From assembly GCA_018524725.1 (NCBI GenBank), contig JAEUWP010000128.1, positions 1-64,000 on the forward strand: a stretch of 64,000 bases of DNA, written 5' to 3'. How positions within the stretch are numbered: the stretch's first letter is position 1; every line of letters begins with the position of its first letter. The notes below the pieces were generated by a model, which saw nothing but the letters and a program-made list of their open reading frames with translations, was not told the DNA's origin and ran no database searches. Source of the stretch: Podaxis mareebaensis. Lineage: Eukaryota; Basidiomycota; Agaricomycetes; Agaricales; Agaricaceae. Shown here one piece after another: positions 1 through 10,792 of the stretch. The position numbers and the translations under genes are program-made.

Positions 1-75
1 AACTAGTTCTTTCCCCTTTGCTCATCCTCAAGTCTTTGCCTAGTTGCAACCTGAGTTCATACAAAGGTCATAACA
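1..75 (+). repeat. Right end of a family-A gypsy LTR, cut by the window edge
   Basis: The bases match the last 75 bases of the two family-A LTRs (ends at 2940 and 6441), including the terminal TAACA. The following sequence differs from the leader that follows the 5' LTR at 2941. This copy is therefore probably a 3' or solo LTR, or a related subfamily. Its other end lies outside the window, so no target-site duplication can be checked. Confidence 0.85.
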
Positions 76-84
76 GTTTGTCAG

Positions 85-640
85 ATTCAGTTGTAAAACA
101 GAAGGGACATGTGAGGAATTGATTGGGGAGTGGTGGAAGTGGAAAGTTTGAAGAGGTCAAGGTGCTGAGTGATGTGGAGGGATACAATGTGGGTGGATGT
201 GGAAGGGTATGATGTGGGTGATGAGCAGGATGACAGTGTCCCTGTGAGTAGAGGTGGAGGTGGCAGCTGGTTCAGTGGATGAGGTGTTGGTACCAAGGGG
301 TATGAGCAGGTTAAGAGTGATTAGTTTCTGGCTTGAATGTCTGCTTTCATTTTCATAATGATAAATATCTATTGGCCTGATCACCATTGACAAGAAACAA
401 GGAATGAGTACTTGAGCATTAGTCTATTTATAACATCAATGATGCCCATTTGGACTTGGGCCTGACAAATGGACATTTCTAACATGCACCAATTTTGTTC
501 CCTGGTGTCTAATCTGAAGGTTTGAATGGACCTATTAGCAGGAGTAGTGGCCCAGGAGCTGAAACTCAAAGACTCAGAGTGGAGGTGATGAGTTGTTCAA
601 TCCCCAGTACCAACTACTTATGTCAAGGCAGCTCACCCAC
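85..640 (-). repeat. Copy 1 of a diverged dispersed repeat with a TATA-like site
   Basis: By eye this stretch aligns with 23230-23830 over several hundred bases, with many substitutions. The shared core is the complement of TATAAATAG near 426-436, followed by similar sequence on either side. The arrangement resembles a promoter or LTR read on the minus strand. This copy has lost its CpG sites, whereas the copy near 23.5 kb keeps several. No long reading frame is convincing. Confidence 0.4.
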
Positions 641-877
641 CAGTTGGGGGAAGTGATGGATACATGATTCTAAATAGGTAATTGAAGAATCATCAGATGA
701 ATCAAAATAACAATTGAGAAAGTAGTGTTTCTTTGGAAGAGATAGTGAAAAAAGTTGGAAATCAGATGAAGAAATGATATCCATATGTAGAGTGGGTCAA
801 AATGGGGAAAGAAAATTCCTAATGTATGTGAGCATTCTGGGCCAATCAATCCCAGATTTGAGCAAGCACCAATCTTT

Positions 878-1751
878 GTGAATGGGTGGTCCACAGAGTT
901 GGTCTCCTTCAGACATGTTATGAACTCATCCCAACCATCTCACACCAACATCATTTACCATGCCCTCATCCACAAGCTCAGCCTTCCCAATGCCTCTCAA
1001 GGCATCACTACTGACACCACAGATTCTGCCAGCAACTTGACTCACTACTGGAATGAAGCTTTCACCAATCAATGTCTGCCTGGCCATGCATCTCTATTCT
1101 CTGATGACTGGCCAACACCTGGCCCCCTGTTCTATTCCACTGATTATATGATGACTGAGATTCTATGCATTGCTTGGGAGAATGCTCCCTTCACCCATGT
1201 CTTCAACCCTGATAGCTTATATGTCCAAACAATCACCAATGACTTCAATTCATCATAAGCCCACAGTTGGAAGATGATCCCTTATACCAGAAAGCCAATA
1301 GTATTCCTCCATCCATATATGATGTACCTGCCAGAAGTCATTCCCCATATCACCAAATACAAAGTTGTGCATGGACTCTACTTTCAAGAAGTAGAAGTCT
1401 ATTGCATTGATCCTAACTCTGAGGACCCACCATCCATTCCTTTGCAGTATATCCAACTCCCTCCACTCTTTAGCATTGACTCCAACATCCCCAGTATTGA
1501 TGAGTCACACTCCAGAAGAACCCACCATCACTCCACCTCCACCTCCTCCTTACCCACCTCCCTATGTCACTGCAGATGTCTCCTCATCATCATTGTCATC
1601 ACAGTCACCATGCTGCAGCCCTATGGTCAAGTTAGACTCTTCTGACTCCCTGCTCATCAGGAACTTCACAGTTCCCTCTTCTGCCTTGTCCCCTGGTTTG
1701 TTCACCTCTGACTCCTCCAATGGACAGCTTCATCTGGACTTGGACTTGTAG
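878..1751 (+). pseudogene. Unrecognised coding remnant in the transposon-rich region
   Basis: A reading frame runs from 878 past a TAA at 1256-1258 to about 1500, and a second frame continues to 1751, so at least one stop and one frameshift break it. There is no ATG at the left edge. The first part encodes a hydrophilic, aromatic-rich protein. The end is rich in proline and serine, like the tails of retroelement accessory frames. CpG is almost absent. It may be the third frame of an older gypsy copy, comparable to those at 5215-6150 and 14421-15350, but no motif establishes this. Confidence 0.35.
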
Positions 1752-2362
1752 TATACACCTCTTGTCTATTGACTAGAATGTATGGACAGACATCCCTTAG
1801 TATTACTCTTTCACATCTTCTGACTTCCTCTTAGCAACTCACCTCTGTACTATTATAGGACTTGATCTATTTCTATCCTCTAGTCTACTTCTATTCTTAT
1901 CTTGTCTCCACTCCATAGTTATGTATCCTTGATTGACTTTTGGGCTCAGTGCTACATTGTCATAGTTTCCTGATTAGGACCTTAGATGTAGCACTTAAAT
2001 AACCACTCCTGTACTGGAAGCACAAGCTTTCAATATTCTTAAATCACAGAACTCTCAAATATCAGAATTGTACTTCATTCTGTGATTGATGTTAGTTGAC
2101 AATCAGTGTGGTAGTAAACTTTCTATTGGTCATATTCTTGACTGATAGAAGTTCAACCTCTGAAGTGTGCTTAATTGGACACTTGCCTCACCACCTACTT
2201 ACTGTCATCCTTCTTGGTAGATCCTAGTGCTTGTGAACCATCTACTGAGATAGCTGCCCCCTAGCTTAAGCATAGGTGACTGGTGACAAGGACAACCCTA
2301 ACAAGAGATCTCAGTAGATGGGTAATTTCAGATATGATGGAATGGGGGTTCCTGAAGACACT
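1752..2362. other. Non-coding, CpG-poor stretch
   Basis: No convincing reading frame, repeat pair or RNA gene is visible here. The sequence is AT-rich with many TG and CA dinucleotides, as in the neighbouring decayed elements, and is probably old transposon sequence. Confidence 0.4.
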
Positions 2363-2363
2363 A

Positions 2364-2500
2364 GTAGGGGTGCCAAAGTTCAGTTCAATTCAGTTTAGCA
2401 CCCAACTCTGCTGAACCTGAACCTGAACCTCAGAAAAAGTCCTGAACCTGAACCTGAACCTGAACCTGAAACTGAACCTGGACTGAACTTTCTGAACTTG
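2364..2500. repeat. CTGAAC hexamer array with an inverted lead-in
   Basis: From about 2411 to 2475 the hexamer CTGAAC recurs with few interruptions. Just to its left, GTTCAG and its variants appear in the opposite sense (2378-2396). The two arms could fold on each other. The lead-in TAGGGGTGCCAAAG recalls ends of some fungal hAT transposons, but no second end or flanking duplication was found. Confidence 0.5.
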
Positions 2501-2610
2501 GTTCAAAGGGATGGACTACAAGATGGCACTAGGGATCTCAAGGTGGCCAGAAGAAAAGAGATAATACTCAACACTTCTATTATTAAGACATACACCACTG
2601 ATACTCACAA

Positions 2611-2680
2611 TGTTATGAATATTGCAGACTCTGAGATCACCAAGGAAACCAAAGAGACTAAGGGACATTTGTATGAAGAC
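2611..2680 (+). repeat. Solo family-B LTR, left piece
   Basis: This starts TGTTATGAAT like the 3' LTR of the full-length family-B element at 15885. It breaks off where the family-A element is inserted and continues at 6442. The five bases before it (2606-2610, CACAA) equal the five bases after the right piece (7195-7199), which defines a target-site duplication. Confidence 0.93.
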
Positions 2681-2940
2681 TGTTATGGTCTCAGCTATAT
2701 TTAGCACACACTTACTCAGTGCACTGTTTCACCTTATGTTTTAGCCCCTTGTTACACTTTGCCTTAGTCACCCACTGACTCATCCCTCTGTTTCATCTAT
2801 TCTTAGCCACTCCTCTCACAGTATATAAACCCTAGATAGAGCACCTGTATTCCTTACACTTTACCAACTAGTTCTTTCCCCTTTGCTCATCCTCAAGTCT
2901 TTGCCTAGTTGCAACCTGAGTTCATACAAAGGTCATAACA
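2681..2940 (+). repeat. 5' LTR of gypsy family A
   Basis: This 260-bp repeat begins TGTTATGG and ends GGTCATAACA. A TATATAAA box lies near 2822-2829. It pairs with 6182-6441 and carries the left target-site copy AAGAC just outside. Confidence 0.95.
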
Positions 2941-3013
2941 TTTGGTAAAGCATCACCAACTCACCTTGCAACAAGGAAGGCCCAGCTAGGGGTGTATACC
3001 GAGGTGCAACCAG

Positions 3014-5179
3014 GTGCAACAGCAGTGCTCAATTAGGAGTGAGGCTCAGTGCATGAGTGGAAGCAATATTTGGAACAGTCAAAAAGGAACACCAGCACCA
3101 TACAGCCTAGGACAAACCAGGGAGCCATCAGTGGCAGAGTTTTCAGATGTTACAGAAAGTGAACACACCAATGACAAAGAGACTACCGAGTCAGAACTTG
3201 AAGACCAGCCAGTACCTGCAGATGAAGAACAACCAGAGGAATCAGCAGATGAAGAAGACCTAGAAGAACCTACAGACAAAGAACAACCAGGCAAAACAGA
3301 ACAAGAACTTGAAGAGTGAACAATACAATTCCTAAAGATAGCTGACAAACACAAGCTTTACTTCAAACAATCCAAATGTGTATTCAACACAAAGGAAGTG
3401 CCAATACTGGGAATGGTAGTAGGAGATGGAAAGGTCAAGATGGAAGAAGAAAAGCTGGCAGCAGTCAAAAACTGGCCTACCCCAACCACAGTCAAGGACA
3501 TTGAAAGCTTCCTAGGCTTCACAAACTTCTATTGGCAATTCATCAAGAACTTTAGTGACATTGCAGGACCACTACACAAGCTAAAAGGAGGACAACCATG
3601 GGAATGGGGAGAAACTCAGCAAAACACATTCACAGAACTAAAATGACATATAACAGAAAAACCAGTACTAGCACTGCCACAAGATGATGGAAAATTCAGA
3701 GTAGAAGTTGATGCATCAAAATATGCCATTGGAGGAGTCCTATCACAAGAACAGGGAGGAAGGAGAGAAGTAACAATAGACAAATGGCTAAAGGAAGAAC
3801 CCAAATGAACATGGGAATGAGAAGGGATCACATATCAAGACAGCAAAATCTATGTGCTGAACCACAAGGACCTACAAAGCAAGATCATGAAGAGATACCA
3901 TGACCCACCTGATATTGGACACCCAGGATCCCACAGGATGATGGAGCTTATCAAGTGAACATACTACTGGCCAGCTATGAAAGCTGACATCAAGACCTAT
4001 ATACAGGGATGTGACAGCTGTCAAAGAAACAAAGCAATTCGGCAGAAGAAGGCAGCCCCACTCCACCCCCTTGAAACACCTGAAGAACCATGGCATGAAA
4101 TCAGCATCAACATGATTGGACCACTCCCAGAATCAAATGGAGCAGATGCAGTCCTAGTCATTGCAGACAGATTTACCAAGATGATCCAATTAATCACAAC
4201 AAATACCAACCTCAACTCCATGGAATTAGCAAAGATATACTGAGATCACATCTGGAAACTCCACAGCATTCCACAGAAAATCATCAGTGACAGAGGACCA
4301 CAGTTTGCATCAGCATTCATGAAGAACCTATGCAAAGCAACAGGGACAAAGCAAGGATTGTCAACAGCCTATCATCCCCAAATAGACAGACAAACAGAGC
4401 AGATCAACCAGGAGGTCAAAACCTTTCTATGGGCATACATTGACTACACCCAAGATGACTGGACAGAATGGCTGTCCACAGTGGGGTTCCAATACAACAA
4501 CAAAACTCACAGCAGCACAGGAGAAACCCCATTCTTCCTCAACTATGGATGACATCCTTGGAAAGGAGATCTCACCATAGAGTCGCCAACACCATCCATC
4601 ATGGAACTCCTCAAGAAACTTACAGCATGCCAAGCTCAAGCCAGAGAATTATTAGAAAGCAAGAGACAAGCCATGACAAAGTACTATGACAAAAGGAGAA
4701 TGACAAGCAGGGACTACAAAGAAGGAACCTAGGTGTGGCTCACAGGAACAAATATAACAAAAAATCAACCAACAAAGAAACTTGACCACAAGTGCTATGG
4801 ACCCTTCAAGGTACTCAAGAAAGTAGGACCAGGAGCATACCAATTGGAGCTACCAGAAGGATGGGTCATCCATGATGTATTCAATGAGGCATTACTAACA
4901 CCATACTAACTACCGAAGTTTATGAATCAGCAAGCTGAACCACCACTGCAACCAGAGCTCATTAATGGAGAAGAAGAATATGAAGTAGAAGAGATCTGAG
5001 GACATCACAAGAAAGGCTGAGGGATGCAGTACCTCAGGCACTGGAAAGGGTACAGCAATGAACATGACACATGGATGGCTGAATCAGCACTTGAAAATGC
5101 TCAGAAGGTGTTACAGGATTATCTCCAAAGGTTTTCTGGAGCAAAACCTATAAAGAGGGGGGGTAATCAACGGTCATAG
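3014..5179 (+). pseudogene. Gypsy family A pol remnant: RT end, RNase H, integrase, chromodomain
   Basis: One frame covers the region but is broken by many stops. An acidic linker (3100-3318) runs straight into the end of the reverse transcriptase (FTNFYWQF near 3520), so an internal deletion has removed the RT catalytic core. RNase H remains near 3660-3760. The integrase shows its HHCC zinc site (GHPG near 3918 to CDSCQRNK near 4012) and its catalytic core (SDRGPQF near 4287). A chromodomain (RHWKGY near 5037) closes the frame. Most stops are TGA at positions where relatives have arginine, which points to CGA codons changed to TGA. The RNA-to-DNA step must have been supplied in trans. Confidence 0.9.
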
Positions 5180-5214
5180 CATCAGAACACCCCAAGCAAA
5201 TTCTGAATGCAGAC

Positions 5215-6150
5215 ATGGACGCAGACTAAAGCACCCAGACATTTGTCCCTACCACTCCCCCTACTGACACCCTCATCACTGACATTGAGCAACAACTTAC
5301 AAACAATAACCCAACCAAGTAATTCAAAGAACACATACAACTAGCACAAGACATTGTCCACCTCTGATGAGTGTACAACAATGTATGAGAAGCCATCCAA
5401 CTATTTGCCAAAGCAGTCCAAGCTACTATCCCACAAGTTCATAACTCAGCTAAGGGGTCAGGATGAACCAACACATCCACATCATCCTCCATGATGCCAA
5501 TGAATACCTTGTATCAGATACAAGCAACCAGTTCATGAGCATCCTAGTCATGGTAGCAGAGCAACTCTCCAAGTTGGGTATAACTGACAACAAAGAAAAG
5601 GAGAACCTCATATCCTGCCTTGTAGCACTCACCCAAGGAAAGGACCCCTTCCCCCATGAGCACCCAACTCCATGACCTGCCCCACAATGCTACCCCCTGA
5701 CCAACCCAGAATCAGATGATGAAACCCCCACTGCTGAAGAAGAGGCCATGCACCTCATCAAGTTCCTCACCCCCGAATGCATAGGACCTGCCAAAGTCAA
5801 GAAGTGCAAACCCCCAGTGCCATTTAAAACCTTGAAGAAAGACAGTGAGAAAGATGAGGAATACTGGAAGAAGATTTTACAGGTCCTAATCAAAGATCAC
5901 AGCAACACCAGCACCACCTACTGTGGTACTATGATCCCCATGTACAGCAGAGGACCTGACCATGCACCATTCTTCATCACCTGGAAGAAGGCCACCAACC
6001 AGTTCTTCATTGGCCCCAACAAGAAGGATGTCACCTGCTACATCACTCACTGACTACAGGAACTCCCAACATTTGAAGAAGCCCAGAATTTCCTTGCACA
6101 TTTCACCTTTCCAGTATGCTGTAACTTACATGGACCTTTACATTAGTTTC
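5215..6150 (+). pseudogene. Extra third frame of gypsy family A, decayed
   Basis: An ATG at 5215 opens a frame rich in threonine, proline and glutamine that is broken by TAA and TGA stops. A shift near 5480 moves the coding signal to the frame used by 5463-5675 and 5748-6053. The later part is lysine-rich and contains a run with spaced aromatic residues, but no domain was recognised. It lies between the chromodomain stop and the 3' LTR, the same place as the zinc-finger frame of family B. The two products are not obviously alike in sequence, so common origin is only a suggestion. Confidence 0.5.
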
Positions 6151-6181
6151 ATGTGGTCATGATACCTTAGGAGGAGGGTGA

Positions 6182-6441
6182 TGTTACAGTCTCAGCTATA
6201 TTTAGCACACACTTACTCAGTGCACTGTTTCACCTTATGTTTCAGCCCCTTGTTACACTTTGCCTTAGTCACCCACTGACTCATCCCTCTGTTTCATCTA
6301 TTCTTAGCCACTCCTCTCACAGTATATAAACCCTAGATAGAGCACCTGTATTCCTTACACTTTACCAACTAGTTCTTTCCCCTTTGCTCATCCTCAAGTC
6401 TTTGCCTAGTTGCAACCTGAGTTCATACAAAGGTCGTAACA
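6182..6441 (+). repeat. 3' LTR of gypsy family A
   Basis: This 260-bp repeat begins TGTTACAG and ends GGTCGTAACA. It is followed by the right target-site copy AAGAC at 6442-6446. Differences from the 5' LTR are all C/T or G/A changes. Confidence 0.95.
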
Positions 6442-7194
6442 AAGACTGGGATTTGATGAAACAAAATGATGGTCAGTCTATGGCAAGAAACCATGGAGTT
6501 ACAGCAGACACTCAATTGGGAAATGTGCAAGAAGGTAGACAAAGCATGTCACTACCACAGAGTATACTTCCCCTGTGATGACAACCTGTGATTGGATGCT
6601 AAACTTACCACTTCTATCTTTAGACACTTTCTATTATTAGGACTAGGTATAAGTTTCACCTCTTCTGTCATACTTGTGTCACATCAATTATGTTTGCTCC
6701 TGCAGACTTTATTTTATGCCATATGCCCTCCTCCTTCTATGCCCTATGTGTCTATGCCCTATGCCCTATGCTTTCCCCTTTTATGTTTCCCTTTGAATAT
6801 TTGTCTTCTATGTTACAATTGATCTACTTCCTTAGGTAGTCATTGAACTTAGTATATGTACACCACCTGGACTTGTAGGTTAGCCAAGTCTAATCTTAAC
6901 ATGTGTTACCTCCTCTTGGAACTTGGTATAGTCCTTGAGCAACAGTAGTGCATTAAGTCTACAACTCTTCACCCTTGAAGACTGCTTTTCCCTCTCAGCC
7001 TTCTTGTCAATGTCTTGTCCTATGGAGTGTGCAATCTACACAAGTTTGCTGCCTAGAGACAATGTGAACAGCCACCCAAGGTTAAACAGAGCAGCTCCTA
7101 CTGACCTGTATAGGACTAGGACCTCTGCTCATCATTCTTACAAGGATAGGCTCCAACTTAGGTGTCACTCAGCCAAAGAAGAAACCTTGTAACA
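6442..7194 (+). repeat. Solo family-B LTR, right piece
   Basis: This continues the LTR interrupted at 2680 and ends CCTTGTAACA. The target-site copy CACAA follows (7195-7199). Joined, the two pieces give about 820 bp, slightly longer than the 793-bp LTRs of the full-length copy. Part of the excess is a CCCTATG-rich expansion near 6722-6775. Confidence 0.92.
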
Positions 7195-7428
7195 CACAAT
7201 AAGCTGATACCTCTACATATAGTCAGGCAGAATAGCTGGCTTATGCAAGTCATTCTTGTTATGGGGCTTGGCCAGGATATGGTGGGGGACCTCAAGCTCT
7301 CAGAGACACTCAACATGTATCTTCCAATGCTATGTCAGAGCAGAAGGCAGATATGTGCCAGACCTTCAGTTGCACAAAATTGTTATTGCTAGGACAGCTT
7401 GGTTCTTTCAATAGACATTGGTGTAAGC
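7195..7428. other. Short spacer between two family-B LTR copies
   Basis: These 234 bases hold no recognisable gene. They end in TAAGC (7424-7428), the left target-site copy of the next element. Confidence 0.6.
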
Positions 7429-8221
7429 TGTTACAAATATTGCAGACTCTGAGATCATCAAGGAGACTGAGGAGACCAAAGAGCAAACTTACAAGGACTG
7501 GGAATTGATGAAGTGCATAATGGTTAGCCTCTGGCAGAAAACCATGGAGTTGCAACAGACTCTTGATTGGGAAATGTGTGAGAAGGTGGAAGAAGCATGT
7601 TGCTATCACGGAGTGTATTTCCCATGTGATGACGACCTGTGATTGAATGCTGAACTTACTATTTCCTTTCTTAGACACTTTTCTATATTTGGACCAGGTA
7701 TAAGTTTCATCACCTCTGTCATATTTATGCCCACATCAATTATGTTCACTCATGCAGACTTTCACCCTATGACATATGCACTCTTCTTCCTTGTCTTCAT
7801 ATCCCTTATGCCCTCCTCTCTTATTTGTCCTCTATGCTACAATTGATCTACTTTCTTAAGTAGTCATTAAACTTAGTATATGTACAATGCCTGGACATGT
7901 AGATTAGCCAAGTCTAATCTTAACATGTGTTACCTCCCCCTCTCAGTACTTGAATAAGTCCTTGAGCAGCAGTAGCCCATTGAGTCTACAACTCTTTGCC
8001 CTTGTGGATAACTTTTCCCTCTCAGGCTTCTCATCAATGTCTTGTCCTATAGAGAGTGCGATCTATATGAGTTTGCTGCCTAGAGACAACATGAACAGCC
8101 ACCCAAGGTTAAACAGAGCAGCTCCTACAGACCTGTACAGGACTAGGACCTCTGCTTGTCTCTCTTACAAGGATAGGCTCCGACTTAGGCATTGCTCAGC
8201 CAAAGAAGAAACCTTGTAACA
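7429..8221 (+). repeat. 5' LTR of gypsy family B
   Basis: This 793-bp repeat starts TGTTACAAAT and ends CTTGTAACA. It is paired with 15885-16677 and with the split solo LTR at 2611-2680 plus 6442-7194. Confidence 0.95.
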
Positions 8222-8577
8222 TCAAGATTAGACTTCCCTCATGTGCCAATCCCATGCTGTAACTTTCACCCTGACTACTGTTCTCATTGCTTCACACTGT
8301 GCATGTAGTCACCCTGAGGTTCTCATTGCTTTGCGCTGTGCCATTAGGACGTCATTGGTTCTCATTGCTTCATGCTGTGCCTAAATGACACCAAACTCCC
8401 CCTCCTTTGACTGTAATTCACCCACTTGTTATTTGGTGGTCTGGCAAGGAAGCCTGTAATACACCCACTCAACGTTTGGTGGTCTGTCAGGAGAAGACCC
8501 TCTGACTATAAACTGCACTGACATTTGTCAAGGTGAAGTGTTCTCGATTGTCAGAAATTGAAAAGTGTTCTCAATCA
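8222..8577 (+). repeat. Leader of family B with 39-bp tandem repeats
   Basis: The motif TTCTCATTGCTT followed by a CTGTGC core starts at 8281, 8320 and 8359, giving an exact 39-bp period for three copies. A second pair follows around TTTGGTGGTCTG at 8433 and 8477. A third set contains GTGTTCTC and AGAAATTG near 8538-8610 and runs into the gag start. No primer-binding site of standard form was recognised after the LTR. Confidence 0.75.
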
Positions 8578-10558
8578 ATGGAAATTGAACACTGTTCTCA
8601 ACTAGCAGAAATTGATGAAAGTCCTTGACCATCTGAAACTGACAGCCCTCAGTCATTTGCCCCTTCTTCTATTTATTCTACCTTATCATCTTCCTGGAGT
8701 TCTTCACAGGACAATACCTCCATATTCTCCTTAATTCCTCCCAGCCTCCGACACCTCAGCCTTGCACCTGAACAAGTACAGGAATTGATTCAAGCCCTTG
8801 TCGAGAGGAACCTTGAATGTCCTTCCACTCCCCCACTCCCCTTGCCATTTCAGGAGAAGCAGCCACCTTATTGGAATGAGTTAGAGCCCAAGACTCTGAC
8901 AGCAGTGATAAAACAGTTCAATGATCAGCATCCCTGATCTCATCTATCATATCTCCAACCAGAACAAGACCACTGAGAAGAGTCAGATCTCTTAACCTCA
9001 ATGAAGTTGCCCCTTGGGAACTGCGACTTACTGCCAATATTAGAGGAAGAAGAGAAGCAGCTAGAGAATGAAGGCAACAAATGTCAACCACTGTCACTAT
9101 CCCTCCCACTGTTGTACAACCACCTCAACAACTTGCTTGACCTCCAAGCACAACCTCAATTCCACCCCTGTACCAGCAACAACCATCACAATACCCTACT
9201 CCCACTCCCCAGCAACCAGTTCAACCACCACTGCAACCACAACCACCAGTTCCTAGAACGGACTCCACAGCCCCCATCAATCAAGCTGCTACCTTCACAT
9301 TTGGAAGTAATATTGTACCTCCAAATCAGAGATTCTTCCAACAGCCCCTCTTCACTAATCCAGCAATTCCTGGATATCAGGCAGCTGGAATTGTACAAGG
9401 AAATCAGAGAAACCCACCTCAGACTGGAACAGCTCAGCCAACAAACCTGCCACAAACAGGAAGCCCTCACCTGCCTCTTAGGCCACCTTCGCCTGGACAA
9501 CTGCCCTCAGGACCAGGACAACCAGGTCCAAATCCACCACCAGGACTACTAGGAGCACCACCTCTGCCACCACCAGGAGCACCACCCCTAGGACCTCCAG
9601 CACTGGAACAACCAGGAGCACCCCCACCAGGTTTCAGTTTTCCCCAACAAGCACAAATGCCTGCTGCCCCTTCCACACCAAAATACGAGGCACCACCCTT
9701 GTATGATGGAGACCCATGGAAGTACTTGGTATGGAAACAGCAGTGTGCCCTGTACATTATTGCCAATCAGCATAAATTCCCTACTGACCATGATGCCATC
9801 ATATTTATACTCTACTACATTGGAGGAGCAGTGGAACCATGGAAAACAGAATATCTCTGCCAACACAACTTCAATGGAGTATTACATCTCAGGACGTTCA
9901 ATGCATTCCAAGACAAACTCGACAGAGTCTTCCTCCCTTATAACTACACTGAAGACACTCTCCGATGACTCCACACTCTCAAACAGAAATGAAGACCAGT
10001 GGACCAATACATCTCTGAGTTCAAAGTCCTTGCAACCCAAGCAGGGATGGTCAACCCTCAAGAACTCATCTATTGGTTCAGAGAAGGACTGGACTTTGAA
10101 ATTGGCCTCAAAACCATTGCCCTCAGACCCAGACTGGACATTGATATCTGGTTCGAAGCAGTGAGAGCAGTAGAAGAACAACACTGCATGGAGAACAACT
10201 ATCGAGCTAGCCATGCCCGAGAATGAACCAATAGAGCTATACCCCAACTGAAAAAGAAGGCATCCTATAATACAAATTGATTGCGAAGCCAGGTGTATAA
10301 AGATCCATATGCCATGGATGTACTGGCATTGGCACTCTCTGAAATCATGCTCAAAGAAGACTATCCCTTGGAAGAGGAATCCAATGCAGAAGTCAACGAG
10401 GTGGAAGAAAATCAAGACCTCCTAGAGATGTTTCTTCAGAACATCCTTACCCCAAAAATGTGCAATGACCTCAAGCAAGGGAAATGTTTCAACTGCAGAC
10501 AAACAGGACATTTTGCTCACAAATGTCCCAAGAAACCAAACCCACTGCAATTGACATA
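8578..10558 (+). pseudogene. Gag of gypsy family B, broken
   Basis: An ATG at 8578 opens the N-terminal frame, followed by a proline- and glutamine-rich linker (about 9100-9650). The coding signal then moves to the frame of 9657-10558, which holds a capsid-like domain (YDGDPWKY near 9702). A CCHC zinc knuckle lies at 10489-10533 (C-FN-C-RQTG-H-FAHK-C). TGA stops interrupt both halves, and at least one frameshift separates them. Gag normally forms the particle that packages element RNA. The knuckle has its full CX2CX4HX4C spacing. Confidence 0.88.
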
Positions 10559-10792
10559 AAACTTACTGAGAAATGCCCAAGCAAAGGTTTCCAAGCATAA
10601 GCCACCTGTACCCCCTAAACTACCCTGTGACAAGGAAAAACAGCAGAAATGAAAAACCATGTTTGCCCAGATTAATGAAATAATTCAGGAAGCAGATGAT
10701 GAAGAAGTTGCTGAAATCTTCACTGAATTTTCAAATTCCACCAGTGCTCAAGCAAAGGAGATCCAGGATTTTGCCTCAGATGACTAGCTTCC

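Larger units (their letters stand above)
2681..6441 (+). mobile_element. Ty3/gypsy chromovirus family A, internally deleted, nested in a solo LTR
   Basis: Two 260-bp LTRs (TGTTA...TAACA) bound the element, and a perfect 5-bp duplication AAGAC flanks it (2676-2680 and 6442-6446). It lies inside a family-B solo LTR, so it is the later insertion. Gag, protease and most of reverse transcriptase are missing; the rest of pol, a chromodomain and an extra downstream frame remain. The LTRs differ at four positions, all transitions. One is a CA/TG pair expected if a CG decayed differently in each copy. With so many stops in pol the element cannot be autonomous. Confidence 0.95.

Noticed and set aside
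2364..2500. hAT transposon end suggested by TAGGGGTGCC and inverted GTTCAG/CTGAAC
   Set aside because: No second terminal repeat, 8-bp duplication or transposase frame was found, so only the simple repeat is reported.
9001..9552. Single 183-codon protein within gag of family B
   Set aside because: It is the N-terminal gag frame continuing past a frameshift into low-complexity sequence, not a separate gene.
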